Shown here: positions 1 through 8,534 of the stretch, one piece after another
Numbering within the stretch: position 1 is the first letter of the stretch
How the letters are laid out: every line of letters starts with the position of its first letter
NCBI RefSeq assembly: GCF_000230835.1
Contig: NZ_CM001240.1
Location: 938,501 to 1,002,500 of the forward strand
Direction: 5' to 3'
Length of the DNA: 64,000 nucleotides
Source of the DNA: Clostridium sp. DL-VIII
GTDB lineage: Bacteria; Bacillota; Clostridia; Clostridiales; Clostridiaceae
Position numbers and translations under genes: made by a program
Notes under the pieces: model-generated
The model's database searches: none
The model's input: the letters and a program-made list of their open reading frames with translations, nothing else
What the model was told of the DNA's origin: nothing

Positions 1-468
1 AAGCTTGGAATACCATTTATATCAATAGAGCAATTAATTGATGGAAGTGGAGAAAATACTTTAGTAAGTATTTTAGAGGGGAAAAATATTAAGCCTGTTG
101 AAAGCAAAGGAAACAAACAGGTGATTTTTAAAGATCTCTGTATACAAAACCTTTCGGAAATCATAACATTTCTTAATCCAAAGAAAATTTATTCATTATT
201 AGATGAATTTTTGCATTTGATTGAGAAATCATTAAATATAAGTTTCCAAAATTCAGCTAAGTTAAGAATTATGTTTCATGTCGCATGTGCATTAGAAAGA
301 ATGATTCGAAATAATGGACTAGTTTATGATGAAGAAAATATAAATTTTGATGAAAAAACTATTCAGGTATTAAAGGAAGCCAGTTTGATTTTTAAAGATG
401 CGTTATCAATAAAATTAACGGATGATGAAATATATTTTATAGCAGATATCATAAAAATGACAGATTAG
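1..468 (+). CDS. LevR-like PRD transcriptional activator, C-terminal fragment
   Basis: The reading frame is open from the first base of the window to a TAG at 466-468, so only the last 155 residues are visible and the start lies outside. The segment with FHVACALERM and the following acidic stretch resembles a PTS regulation domain (PRD), whose conserved histidine is phosphorylated by PTS proteins in LevR-type σ54 activators. The assignment is supported by context: the next operon is a mannose-family PTS preceded by a clear σ54 promoter, the standard LevR target. The AAA+ and HTH parts cannot be seen, so an antiterminator-type PRD protein is the alternative. Confidence 0.7.
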   Translation, partial: KLGIPFISIEQLIDGSGENTLVSILEGKNIKPVESKGNKQVIFKDLCIQNLSEIITFLNPKKIYSLLDEFLHLIEKSLNISFQNSAKLRIMFHVACALERMIRNNGLVYDEENINFDEKTIQVLKEASLIFKDALSIKLTDDEIYFIADIIKMTD

Positions 469-549
469 TATTGAATAAAATAGAAACAAAAATATTTTAA
501 AGGAGTTATGTTTAGGTTGATAATTATTTAATAAAAATAGCCAGCGAAG

Positions 550-609
550 AGTTAAGTATAAAAATAGTATGAGTATTGAAAGTACTCATAATTTTTATAC
601 TTAACTTTT
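550..609 (+). terminator. Rho-independent terminator after the PRD regulator
   Basis: A long stem (16-bp arms at 550-565 and 591-606, AGTTAAGTATAAAAAT and its complement) with additional inner pairing ends in TTTT. It separates the activator gene from the σ54-driven PTS operon. Confidence 0.75.
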
Positions 610-846
610 CACTATTTAACGATAAATTATTTCGAGTAAATATATTTTTAGAAAGTATAAACTATTATTTTATGTATTAAGCCTAAAAGAGTGTGTGAAT
701 TAAAGTGAGAATTTACATATAACTGTGTTAAACGTAAATATAAGAGTGTAAATTTAGAAACCATAGTGTAGTCTATAAAAATATAATTTTCTAAGGTATT
801 GAAAATAAAGTTCTATACTGTAATGTATATATTTACACCCTTTTTT

Positions 847-861
847 GGCATGGCAATTGCT
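847..861 (+). promoter_or_regulatory. σ54 (-24/-12) promoter of the mannose-type PTS operon
   Basis: TTGGCATGGCAATTGCT has GG at 847-848 and GC at 859-860 with exactly ten bases between, matching the TGGCA-N5-TTGC σ54 consensus. It lies 54 bp upstream of the EIIA start. The preceding 150 bp contain GTGTAAAT and ATTTACAC half-sites (about 745 and 832) that could be activator binding sites. A LevR-like activator fragment ends just upstream. Confidence 0.85.
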
Positions 862-913
862 ATTAAAAAAGGTATAAAAATAATATATGTACTAATGGAA
901 GGATGATGCAATA

Positions 914-1336
914 ATGATCTCAGTAATAATAGGCACTCATGGCATGTTTTCAGAAGAAATTCTTAAATCTGCAGAAATGATTTTTGGAACTCAGGAAAAT
1001 GTGGGAGCTGTTACATTTAAACCAGGTGAGGGCGTAGAAGCCTTAGTAGAAAAGTATAATATGCTCATAAAGAAAATGGATTCTAAAGACGGTGTTTTAT
1101 TTATGGTTGATCTTTTTGGAGGTAGTCCATTTAATGCAGCTAGTTTGATTGCGGTAAGGAATGAGAATATGGAAATAGTTACGGGTGTGAATCTTCCAAT
1201 GATTTTAGAAGTATTAGGAAGTAGAGAATTTTTATCTATGTCAGAACTGCTAAAGGTAGCAACGGATTCAGGAAAAGACGCTATAAAAACTTTATCTAAA
1301 AATTTTCAAGAAAATATGAATGATGAATTGATGTAA
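914..1336 (+). CDS. PTS mannose/fructose-family EIIA
   Basis: A cytoplasmic EIIA domain of the mannose class (140 aa, the usual length for a free-standing EIIA). It accepts phosphate from HPr and passes it to EIIB. The N-terminus reads VIIGTHG, placing the phosphorylatable histidine at residue 9, and the LFGGSPFNAA segment is typical of the fold. It is the first gene of an EIIA-EIIB-EIIC-EIID operon and sits 54 bp after a σ54 promoter. Having A and B as separate proteins resembles the levDE arrangement rather than fused ManX. Substrate specificity (mannose, glucose, fructose or sorbose) cannot be read from the sequence. Confidence 0.9.
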   Translation: MISVIIGTHGMFSEEILKSAEMIFGTQENVGAVTFKPGEGVEALVEKYNMLIKKMDSKDGVLFMVDLFGGSPFNAASLIAVRNENMEIVTGVNLPMILEVLGSREFLSMSELLKVATDSGKDAIKTLSKNFQENMNDELM

Positions 1337-1416
1337 ATGATTAGTGAAAAAAATTACATGTAAATATATATGTAACTTAATATAAAAGAAAAAAGAGATA
1401 TGAAGGAGATATAGTT

Positions 1417-1908
1417 ATGGAAATTAGTTTTGTAAGAATAGACGATAGGTTAATTCATGGGCAGGTTGCAACAGTTTGGACAAGGGAGAGCGGTTGCAAC
1501 AGAATAATGGCTGTAAGTGATGAGGTTGCAGCTGATAGCTTGAGAAAGCAATTAGTAATTCAAGTAGCACCTCCTGGAATAAAAGCATATGTAATTCCAG
1601 TAGCAAAAGCGATAGAAGCATATAAAGATCCTAAGTTTAATAGCTTTAAAACTTTATTTTTATTCACAAATCCAACAGATGTACTTAGGATGGTTGACGG
1701 TGGAGTTGACATTAAATCTGTAAACGTTGGCGGTATGTGTTATAAGGACGGTACAAAGCAAATCACAAATGCATTATGTATGAGTAATGAGGATATTCAA
1801 GCATTCAAAAAGCTTCATGAAAAAGGTATTGAATTAGAAGTAAGAAAATTAGCCAAGGATACTAAAATCAACTTAATGGATAGACTTAAGGAATTAAATC
1901 TTATATAG
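1417..1908 (+). CDS. PTS mannose/fructose/sorbose-family EIIB
   Basis: A 163-aa EIIB of the mannose family, which transfers phosphate from EIIA to the incoming sugar at the membrane. The signature VRIDDRLIHGQV is at the N-terminus, giving His14 as the phosphorylation site, and the length is normal. An AAGGAG ribosome site lies just upstream of the ATG. It is the second gene of the σ54-driven operon, 80 bp after EIIA and 59 bp before EIIC, so co-transcription is expected. Confidence 0.92.
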   Translation: MEISFVRIDDRLIHGQVATVWTRESGCNRIMAVSDEVAADSLRKQLVIQVAPPGIKAYVIPVAKAIEAYKDPKFNSFKTLFLFTNPTDVLRMVDGGVDIKSVNVGGMCYKDGTKQITNALCMSNEDIQAFKKLHEKGIELEVRKLAKDTKINLMDRLKELNLI

Positions 1909-1967
1909 ATATATAAATAATAGTTTATATATATTTTTAAATTTATAAGAAAGAGGGGAATTTATAA

Positions 1968-2762
1968 ATGAGCACTTTACAATTAATTTTATTAGTAATC
2001 GTTGCAGCAGTTGCTGGTATGGCTAGTGTATTGGACGAAGCACAATTCCATAGACCACTAATTGCATGTACATTAGTTGGACTTGTATTAGGAGATCTTA
2101 AAACAGGAATTATATTAGGTGGAACACTTGAAATGTTAGCACTTGGATGGATGAATGTTGGTGCGGCAATGGCACCAGATGCAGCTCTTGCAAGTGTAAT
2201 ATCAGCAATCCTTGTAATTGTTGGAAAGCAATCGATTGGAGCAGGTATTGCAGTTGCAGTGCCAATAGCAGCAGCAGGACAAGTATTGACTATATTTGTA
2301 AGAACAATAACAGTATTTTTCCAACATTTGGCTGATAAATATGCTGAAGCTGGTAATACAAGAGGAATAGAAATGTGTCATATTATAGGTTTATCACTTC
2401 AAGCAATACGTGTAGCTATTCCAGCTGCAATCGTAGGTGTACTTGCAGGTACAGATGCTGTAAATGCAGCACTTGCAGCTATACCAACAGTAATTACAAG
2501 AGGACTTCAAGTATCTGGTGGATTCATTGTAGTTGTTGGGTATGCAATGGTTATTAATATGATGAAGAGTAAATCACTAATGCCATTTTTCTTTATCGGA
2601 TTCTTAATAGCAGCATTCACTAACTTTAACTTAATTGGTTTTGGTGCTGTAGGCGTAATTGCAGCAATATTCCATATTAAATCAATAGCTAATGAAGGAA
2701 AAGTAGTAGTGGCAACAGCTAGTAATAGTATAGATGATGTTGATGATTCAGATTTAATGTAA
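1968..2762 (+). CDS. PTS mannose-family EIIC membrane subunit (ManY-like)
   Basis: A hydrophobic 264-aa membrane channel subunit. It begins with a TLQ-type N-terminus, and its segments ILDEAQFHRPLIA (first residues VLDEA here), GGTLEMLALGWMNVGAA and GGFIVVVGYAMVINMM closely resemble the E. coli ManY pattern, which favours a true mannose-type permease over a glycosaminoglycan-type one. It works with EIID to form the translocation unit. A GGGG ribosome site precedes the ATG. The acidic tail (DDVDDSDLM) is cytoplasmic. It is the third gene of the operon, and EIID follows 22 bp later. Confidence 0.93.
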   Translation: MSTLQLILLVIVAAVAGMASVLDEAQFHRPLIACTLVGLVLGDLKTGIILGGTLEMLALGWMNVGAAMAPDAALASVISAILVIVGKQSIGAGIAVAVPIAAAGQVLTIFVRTITVFFQHLADKYAEAGNTRGIEMCHIIGLSLQAIRVAIPAAIVGVLAGTDAVNAALAAIPTVITRGLQVSGGFIVVVGYAMVINMMKSKSLMPFFFIGFLIAAFTNFNLIGFGAVGVIAAIFHIKSIANEGKVVVATASNSIDDVDDSDLM

Positions 2763-2784
2763 AATACAGAAGGAGGATACAACA

Positions 2785-3606
2785 ATGAGTCAGAAAAAAT
2801 TAGATAGAAGTGATTTAGTAAAAATGTTCATCCGTTCAAATTTCCTTTTAGGTTCATTTAATTTTGAAAGAATGCAGTCTGTAGGATTTTGTGTATCATT
2901 AATACCTGCATTAAAGAAATTGTATAAAGGTGATGAATTAAAAGAAGCACTTAAAAGACATCTGGAATTCTTTAATACACATCCATATGTAGCTAAACCA
3001 ATTATGGGAATAACAGCAGCAATGGAGGAACAAAAAGCAAATGGAGCTGATATTGATGAGGCATCAATAAGTGGTGTGAAAATAGGGCTTATGGGACCTC
3101 TTGCAGGAGTTGGAGATCCAATATTTTGGGGAACAGTAAGGCCGGTGCTTGCAGCTTTAGGCGCAGGATTTGCACTTACTGGAAGTATTATTGGACCATT
3201 AATTTTCTTCCTGGTATTTAATGCAATAAGACTTTCAATAAACTGGTATGGAATATTCTATGGTTATGAAAAGGGTACTCAGTTGGTTTCTGACATGTCA
3301 GGAAATAAATTGAGATATCTTACTGAAGGCTCTTCAGTACTTGGATTACTCGTTATAGGTGGTCTTGTTTCAAAATGGACAACTGTCAATATACCATTTG
3401 TAATTTCTAAATATACAGGGCAAGATGGTAAAGAAGTTGTTACAACTGTTCAAAGTGTATTAGACAGCTTAATGCCAGGATTAGTTCCTCTTCTACTAAC
3501 ATTTTTGTGTATGTATCTATTAAAGAAAAAAGTTAATCCATTATTAATCATATTTGGATTATTTGCAGTAGGTATTTTAGGAGTTGCTTGTGGAATATTA
3601 CAATAA
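2785..3606 (+). CDS. PTS mannose-family EIID membrane subunit (ManZ-like)
   Basis: A 273-aa membrane subunit unique to mannose-class PTS, partner of EIIC. The N-terminal half carries the typical FNFERMQSVGF and the HLEFFNTHPYVA segment. The GLMGPLAGVGDPIFWGT loop is diagnostic of the family. Several C-terminal transmembrane helices follow. It has a good AGGAGG ribosome site 22 bp after the EIIC stop and is the last gene of the operon; a terminator hairpin follows at 3701. Confidence 0.93.
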   Translation: MSQKKLDRSDLVKMFIRSNFLLGSFNFERMQSVGFCVSLIPALKKLYKGDELKEALKRHLEFFNTHPYVAKPIMGITAAMEEQKANGADIDEASISGVKIGLMGPLAGVGDPIFWGTVRPVLAALGAGFALTGSIIGPLIFFLVFNAIRLSINWYGIFYGYEKGTQLVSDMSGNKLRYLTEGSSVLGLLVIGGLVSKWTTVNIPFVISKYTGQDGKEVVTTVQSVLDSLMPGLVPLLLTFLCMYLLKKKVNPLLIIFGLFAVGILGVACGILQ

Positions 3607-3700
3607 TTTTTAGATTAATATTATTATTTGAAATATTATATTGCTAGAGCAGCAGCTTGATTTTTGTATAAAATATAATCAATAAAAATAAGTGGATTAT

Positions 3701-3745
3701 AAGAACTTTGCATGAAAACCGAATTGTGCAAGGTTCTTGTTTTTT
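3701..3745 (+). terminator. Terminator of the PTS operon
   Basis: Twelve-base arms AAGAACTTTGCA (3701-3712) and TGCAAGGTTCTT (3727-3738), with one G-T pair, are followed by GTTTTTTAT. Confidence 0.8.
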
Positions 3746-3934
3746 ATCCTTTTAAAAATTATATTAAGGTTAAACCTGTAGATAGCCTTTACTCGATTCT
3801 AGTTTAATAAAATTAAATAGCATAAAAAAGCAAAATGCTTAAACATACTTAATTATATTGAATAAATACTTAAAAATGCTTATAATGATTTTAGAGGAAG
3901 AAATTCATATGGTTAAGGGAGTAGGTGATCAAAA

Positions 3935-4690
3935 ATGTATCAAGAAGAAAGACTTTTGAAAATATTAGAGTATTTAAATGAACATAACTATATGTCTATT
4001 CATGATATTTGTAAAATGTTTAATGTATCGAGGGATACTGCGCGACGTGATATAGTGAAACTCATAAGTGAAGGAACAGCGGTTAGAACTCATGGAGGAA
4101 TCAGCTTGCCGGTTTTACAAGATACTATTAAAGCATATAGGGAGAGAATAGAAACTTATTCGGAAGAAAAGAAAAATATTGCCCAAAAAGCAATGGAGTT
4201 TATTAAGGAAGACAAGCATTATTTTTTTGATGTTTCTACAACTGTAAGCTTTTTAGCTCAAAAAATAGATAAACCTATTTGGGTATTAACACATTCATTA
4301 GATAACATTGAAATACTTTCTGAGAAAAAGGATGTGGATGTGCAATCTATTGGTGGAAGCCTAAATAAAAAAAATAGATTCTTTTATAAATTAGACTGCA
4401 CAAATTATTTTGAGGATATAAGATTTGATATTGCGATTTTAGGTGCAGCTTCAATAACAGAAGATGGAATATATTATGTAGACCAAGAAGATGCCTCAAT
4501 TAAACAAGCAGCTATTAAAAAATCCAATTTAGTTATTGTTCTTGCTGAATATGAAAAATTTAAAACTTTAAGTTACTACAAGGGAGTAAATTGGAATCAA
4601 ATTGATGTAATTATTACTAATAAAATACCACCTTCTGTATTTATAGATATTATAGAGTTAAATGATATTAATCTTATAGTTACCAATTAA
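3935..4690 (+). CDS. DeoR/GlpR-family transcriptional regulator
   Basis: A 251-aa regulator with the standard two-part layout: an N-terminal winged helix-turn-helix (about residues 5-57, including SIHDICKMFNVSRDTARRD and RTHGGI) and a C-terminal sugar-phosphate-sensing DeoRC domain related to ribose-5-phosphate isomerases. Such proteins usually repress nearby sugar genes until a phosphorylated sugar binds. It lies 42 bp upstream of a Cof-type HAD phosphatase on the same strand, so the two are probably co-transcribed. The target could be that phosphatase, the upstream PTS or the downstream uronate genes; nothing in the sequence decides this. Confidence 0.88.
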   Translation: MYQEERLLKILEYLNEHNYMSIHDICKMFNVSRDTARRDIVKLISEGTAVRTHGGISLPVLQDTIKAYRERIETYSEEKKNIAQKAMEFIKEDKHYFFDVSTTVSFLAQKIDKPIWVLTHSLDNIEILSEKKDVDVQSIGGSLNKKNRFFYKLDCTNYFEDIRFDIAILGAASITEDGIYYVDQEDASIKQAAIKKSNLVIVLAEYEKFKTLSYYKGVNWNQIDVIITNKIPPSVFIDIIELNDINLIVTN

Positions 4691-4732
4691 AAATAGAAAA
4701 TTTAAATAAGATTATATGGAGGAGTTGAATTT

Positions 4733-5551
4733 ATGAATAACTTTAAAATGGTGTGCCTAGATATTGATGGAACTTTGTTAAACTCTAACCATCAAATTAG
4801 TGAAAGTGTCAAAGATGCAATTGGTGCGGTGGTAAACAAAATGAATATACCTGTAATATTAGTTTCAGCTAGAATGCCAAAAGGTATAACATTTTTGCAA
4901 AAGGAGCTTGAAATAAAACAACCAATTATTTGTTATAGTGGAGCTTTAATTTTAGATAAGGACAAGACAGTGTTAGATAAGAAATTCATAAATGTATGGG
5001 ATCTTGAAAAAGTATATAGAGTAGCTAAAAATTATAATATACACATGAGTCTATATAAAGATGATGAATGGTATATAGAAGAAATGGATAATTGGGCAAA
5101 ACAAGAAAGTGATATAACAAATATTATACCTAAAATATCTGATTTTAAAGAGTTAATAGAGCTATGGAAAAAAGAAAAGACAGGACCAAATAAAATTTTA
5201 TGTATGGCTAATCCAGATGAAATAATTAAACTAAAAGAAAATATTAAAGCAGATGACTTAAATTTATACCTATCAAAGCCAACATATTTAGAAATTATGC
5301 AAGGCACGGTATCGAAAACAACTGCTATAAATTATTTGCAAAAAGTGTTTAGTGTAGCTAAAGAAGAGATAATAACTATGGGAGATAATTATAATGATAT
5401 AGATATGTTAAAGTATTCAGGACTTGGAATAGCGATGGGAAATGCTCCAGAAGACGTGAAAATACATGCAGACTGTGTGACTTCAACAAATGACGAAGAT
5501 GGTGTTGCGGAGGCATTAAAGAAATATGTTTTGATATCTGATACCATTTAG
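4733..5551 (+). CDS. Cof-type HAD-superfamily sugar phosphatase
   Basis: A 272-aa haloacid-dehalogenase-type hydrolase of the Cof/YidA subfamily (IIB cap). Motif I CLDIDGTLLNSN provides the nucleophile Asp10 and Asp12. The last motif MGDNYNDIDML binds Mg2+. Members dephosphorylate small sugar phosphates with broad specificity, so the substrate is unknown. A GGAGG ribosome site lies 8 bp upstream of the ATG. It follows a DeoR regulator by 42 bp and may limit toxic sugar-phosphate build-up from the PTS. Confidence 0.88.
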   Translation: MNNFKMVCLDIDGTLLNSNHQISESVKDAIGAVVNKMNIPVILVSARMPKGITFLQKELEIKQPIICYSGALILDKDKTVLDKKFINVWDLEKVYRVAKNYNIHMSLYKDDEWYIEEMDNWAKQESDITNIIPKISDFKELIELWKKEKTGPNKILCMANPDEIIKLKENIKADDLNLYLSKPTYLEIMQGTVSKTTAINYLQKVFSVAKEEIITMGDNYNDIDMLKYSGLGIAMGNAPEDVKIHADCVTSTNDEDGVAEALKKYVLISDTI

Positions 5552-5618
5552 ATTTGAAGTTTTCCAGAATAGTGTCATTGACAATTATTAAGTATGCCAT
5601 TAAAATTAATTTATAAAA

Positions 5619-5635
5619 ATGAAACAGCGTTTCAT
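5619..5635 (+). promoter_or_regulatory. KdgR-box-like operator upstream of kduD
   Basis: ATGAAACAGCGTTTCAT is a perfect 7-3-7 palindrome matching the enterobacterial KdgR box pattern (TGAAA-N5-TTTCA). GCGGAACG follows at about 5639, a feature shared with the 7507 site. It lies 69 bp upstream of kduD, and an IclR-family (KdgR-like) gene is next door, which supports the assignment. Confidence 0.7.
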
Positions 5636-5703
5636 AATGCGGAACGATGACTATATCTAATAGTTAAGAAGAAATATTAAATTAATATGGAGGCGAAGCA
5701 AAA

Positions 5704-6486
5704 ATGGCAAACTTTTTAAATGAATTTTCAATGGATTTTTTTAGATTAGATGGGAAAGTAGCAATAGTTACAGGTGGAAATACAGGACTTGGACAGGCGT
5801 ATGCAGCAGCTCTAGCTAAGGCAGGTGCAGATTTAGTAATTACAACTCATGGAACAAATTGGAGTGAAACAAAAGAATTAATAGAGAACATGGGTAGAAA
5901 AGTTGTATTCGTACAAGCTGACTTGACTAAAAAAGAAGATAGGCAAAATATAATAGAAGTTAGTATGAAAGAGTTTGGAAAAATAGATATACTAGTAAAT
6001 AATGCAGGAACTATAAAGAGAGCTCCACTCCTTGAATATAATGAAGAGGACTGGAATGCAGTAATGGATATTAATCTAAATGCGGTATATTTCTTAAGCC
6101 AGGAGGCAGCAAAGATAATGGCCAAACAAGGTTCAGGAAAAATAATTAATATTGCGTCAATGTTAACCTTCCAAGGCGGTAAATTTGTACCACCATATAC
6201 AGCAAGTAAACATGGAGTAGCTGGTATAACAAAGGCATTTGCTAATGAGTTGGCTTGCAAAAATATTCAAATAAATGCTATAGCACCAGGATATATAAAG
6301 ACAGCAAACACAGCACCAATACGAGAAGATGAAAAGAGAAATAAGGAAATACTTGATAGAATTCCAGCAGAAAAATGGGCTGAGCCATTTGACTTAATGG
6401 GGGCAGTGGTATTTTTAGCGAGCAGGGCTTCAGATTATGTTAATGGACATATTCTAGCAGTTGATGGTGGATGGTTAGTAAGGTAA
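5704..6486 (+). CDS. kduD: 2-dehydro-3-deoxy-D-gluconate 5-dehydrogenase (KduD-type SDR)
   Basis: A 260-aa classical short-chain dehydrogenase. The nucleotide-binding TGGNTGLG is at residues 23-30, NNAG near 99-102, the catalytic Ser152, and Tyr165-x3-Lys169 in PYTASKHG. The leading LDGKVAIVTGGNTGLGQ pattern and C-terminal DGGWLVR are those of KduD, which reduces 2,5-diketo-3-deoxygluconate to 2-keto-3-deoxygluconate (KDG) with NAD(P)H in breakdown of unsaturated uronates from pectin or glycosaminoglycans. GGAGG precedes the ATG. A KdgR-type operator lies 69 bp upstream, and convergent kdgR follows. No KduI isomerase is visible; the isomerase step may be done by the RpiB-like protein at 8535. 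Confidence 0.88.
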   Translation: MANFLNEFSMDFFRLDGKVAIVTGGNTGLGQAYAAALAKAGADLVITTHGTNWSETKELIENMGRKVVFVQADLTKKEDRQNIIEVSMKEFGKIDILVNNAGTIKRAPLLEYNEEDWNAVMDINLNAVYFLSQEAAKIMAKQGSGKIINIASMLTFQGGKFVPPYTASKHGVAGITKAFANELACKNIQINAIAPGYIKTANTAPIREDEKRNKEILDRIPAEKWAEPFDLMGAVVFLASRASDYVNGHILAVDGGWLVR

Positions 6487-6568
6487 CAAAGAAAAATTTA
6501 AAATAACCATAAGTCCGACTAATGGACTTATGGTTATTTTAGGTTACCCTAAAAAAGTTAATGAACTT

Positions 6569-7366
6569 TTAAGATGGTATGTACCCCATCAATTTACTAA
6601 TATTTTTAGCAATTTGCATAAATTCATCTTTATATTTCAATAAATCATCCAAGGTATTAAAGAGAGTTACTGAAGAAAGGCTTGTAGCTGCAATTATTTT
6701 ATTAGTTCTATCAAAGATAGGTACAGCTATACAGATAACTCCAGTATCATATTCAATATTATCAAGAGAATATTGATTTTTTCGTATTTCATGAATTTCA
6801 TTAAAAAACATATCTAAGTCAGTTATTGTATTTTCAGCATATTTAACAAGCTCTGTATCTTTTAATAGTTCTCTTATTTTATCATCAGAAAATTGAGATA
6901 ATAATAATTTACCGGAAGCTGTACAATAAGTTGGAGCTTTTTTCCCTATGCTTGAAGACATTACTATATTTCTACTTGTATTTTCAGAGGATACCTTATC
7001 TACGTAAATTATATTAGAGTATGATTCATCTGGAATACAAAGATGTATAACTTCATCAACTTTATTTGCAAATTCATTTAAATATGGTTTAGCAATATTT
7101 ATTAAATCCATGCTGTTAATTATTGAAGAGGAGAGATTAAGTAATTTCACTCCAAGCTGATATTTGTCGTTTTCTTTATTTTGAGTAACATATTCTTTAT
7201 ATTTCAAAGTTGAGATTATTCTATGTATAGTGCTTTTGCTTAAACCTAAGTTTTTTGATAATTCCCCAATTCCAATACCTTTTGGATATTCTGATAAACA
7301 ATCAAGTATGTCTATAGCACGCTCTACTGATTGAACCAAATTAGAATTGTTTAAATCTTGAGACAT
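6569..7366 (-). CDS. kdgR: IclR-family transcriptional regulator, probable KdgR
   Basis: A 265-aa IclR-family repressor: an N-terminal winged helix (about residues 10-65; GIGELSKNLGLSKSTIHRI) and a C-terminal effector-binding GAF-like domain. It lies between kduD (convergent) and a divergent dehydrogenase gene and is surrounded by the whole KDG pathway. KdgR-box-like palindromes occur at 5619 and 7507, upstream of both flanking SDR genes. It is therefore probably the KDG-responsive repressor of this locus. The ATG is preceded by AGGAGG on the complementary strand. The symbol rests on context and operator match, not on a diagnostic residue. Confidence 0.82.
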   Translation of the reverse strand: MSQDLNNSNLVQSVERAIDILDCLSEYPKGIGIGELSKNLGLSKSTIHRIISTLKYKEYVTQNKENDKYQLGVKLLNLSSSIINSMDLINIAKPYLNEFANKVDEVIHLCIPDESYSNIIYVDKVSSENTSRNIVMSSSIGKKAPTYCTASGKLLLSQFSDDKIRELLKDTELVKYAENTITDLDMFFNEIHEIRKNQYSLDNIEYDTGVICIAVPIFDRTNKIIAATSLSSVTLFNTLDDLLKYKDEFMQIAKNISKLMGYIPS

Positions 7367-7506
7367 ATTAAATCCTCCTACATAATTTTGTCTTTATAGT
7401 ATATTGTAATCGCTAATATATATTTTAACAAATAAAAAATTTTAGGCATTTTTAGCTATGCATCATTGACAAGTGGAAATAGGAATATTAAAATAATATT
7501 AGGAAA

Positions 7507-7534
7507 GTGAAACGTTATTCCACGATACGGAACG
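7507..7534 (+). promoter_or_regulatory. Second KdgR-type operator, upstream of the dhuD-type SDR gene
   Basis: GTGAAACGTTATTCCAC (7507-7523) is an imperfect 7-3-7 palindrome aligning with the 5619 site, followed by GATACGGAACG. Both sites thus have the layout palindrome + N5-7 + CGGAACG. It lies in the divergent region between kdgR and the SDR gene and could control both. The rest of this 348-bp intergenic segment holds a direct repeat TATGGTTAA (7612 and 7673). Confidence 0.6.
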
Positions 7535-7714
7535 TATGGATTTGAATTATATTAATATATAACTTCACTTTGATAAAATAATAGTTACATGTTTCGTATA
7601 TTAAATATGGTATGGTTAAGATTTAATTTGACCTTATCAAGTCAAAAAATAAATCCTATCTCTTATGCTTGATATGGTTAAAGTTTAAAATAATAATTTG
7701 AGGAGGAACATATT

Positions 7715-8518
7715 ATGGATATAATCAAAAATTTTTCATTAGAAGGTAAAATAGCATTAGTAACAGGTGCATCATATGGGATTGGATTTGCTATAGCAAA
7801 ATCTTATGGAGAAGCAGGAGCTACAATAGTATTTAATGATATTAATCAAGAATTAGTTGATAAAGGATTAAAGGCATATGAAGAAGCTGGTTTAAAGGCA
7901 TATGGTTACGTATGTGATGTTACAGATGAGGAAGCAGTACAAGCATTAGTTGCAAAGATAGAAAAGGAAGTTGGAGTTATTGATATTCTTGTAAATAATG
8001 CAGGTATAATCAAACGTATTCCAATGCTTGAAATGAAGGCAGAAGATTTTAGAAAAGTTATAGATGTAGATTTAAATGCTCCATTTATAGTTTCTAAGGC
8101 AGTAATTCCTGGAATGATTAAAAAAGGACATGGAAAAATAATAAATATCTGCTCTATGATGAGTGAACTTGGAAGAGAAACAGTTTCAGCTTATGCAGCA
8201 GCTAAAGGTGGACTTAAGATGTTAACAAGAAACATTGCATCTGAATATGGTGAATATAACATCCAATGTAACGGAATTGGACCTGGTTATATAGAGACAC
8301 CACAAACTGCTCCATTAAGAGAACTTCAACCAGATGGTTCAAGACATCCATTTGATCAATTTATAATTGCAAAAACTCCAGCAGCACGTTGGGGAACAGC
8401 AGAAGATTTAACAGGACCAGCTATATTTTTAGCATCTAATGCATCAGACTTTGTAAATGGTCATGTATTATATGTAGACGGTGGAATCCTAGCTTACATT
8501 GGAAAACAACCACAATAA
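7715..8518 (+). CDS. SDR dehydrogenase, gluconate 5-dehydrogenase/DhuD type
   Basis: A 267-aa short-chain dehydrogenase. TGASYGIG is at residues 17-24, NNAG near 94-97, Ser147, and Tyr160-x3-Lys164. The insert DGSRHPFDQFI before the C-terminus is typical of the IdnO/gluconate-5-dehydrogenase branch. The streptococcal dehydrogenase DhuD, which acts on the 2,5-diketo sugar from unsaturated uronates, is in this branch and is encoded beside an RpiB-like isomerase, as here. Strong GAGGAGG ribosome site. It is the first gene of a probable operon with the isomerase 16 bp downstream. Plain 5-keto-gluconate reduction is the alternative. Confidence 0.8.
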   Translation: MDIIKNFSLEGKIALVTGASYGIGFAIAKSYGEAGATIVFNDINQELVDKGLKAYEEAGLKAYGYVCDVTDEEAVQALVAKIEKEVGVIDILVNNAGIIKRIPMLEMKAEDFRKVIDVDLNAPFIVSKAVIPGMIKKGHGKIINICSMMSELGRETVSAYAAAKGGLKMLTRNIASEYGEYNIQCNGIGPGYIETPQTAPLRELQPDGSRHPFDQFIIAKTPAARWGTAEDLTGPAIFLASNASDFVNGHVLYVDGGILAYIGKQPQ

Positions 8519-8534
8519 TTGAGAGGTAATAAAA

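Noticed and set aside
1424..1621. Minus-strand open frame opposite EIIB
   Set aside because: Leucine/serine-rich shadow of the coding strand with no ribosome site; EIIB is certain.
914..3606. PTS operon as the importer for the kdu/dhu uronate genes
   Set aside because: EIIC/EIID look ManYZ-like and the operon has its own σ54/LevR control; a DeoR-HAD unit separates it from the uronate genes.
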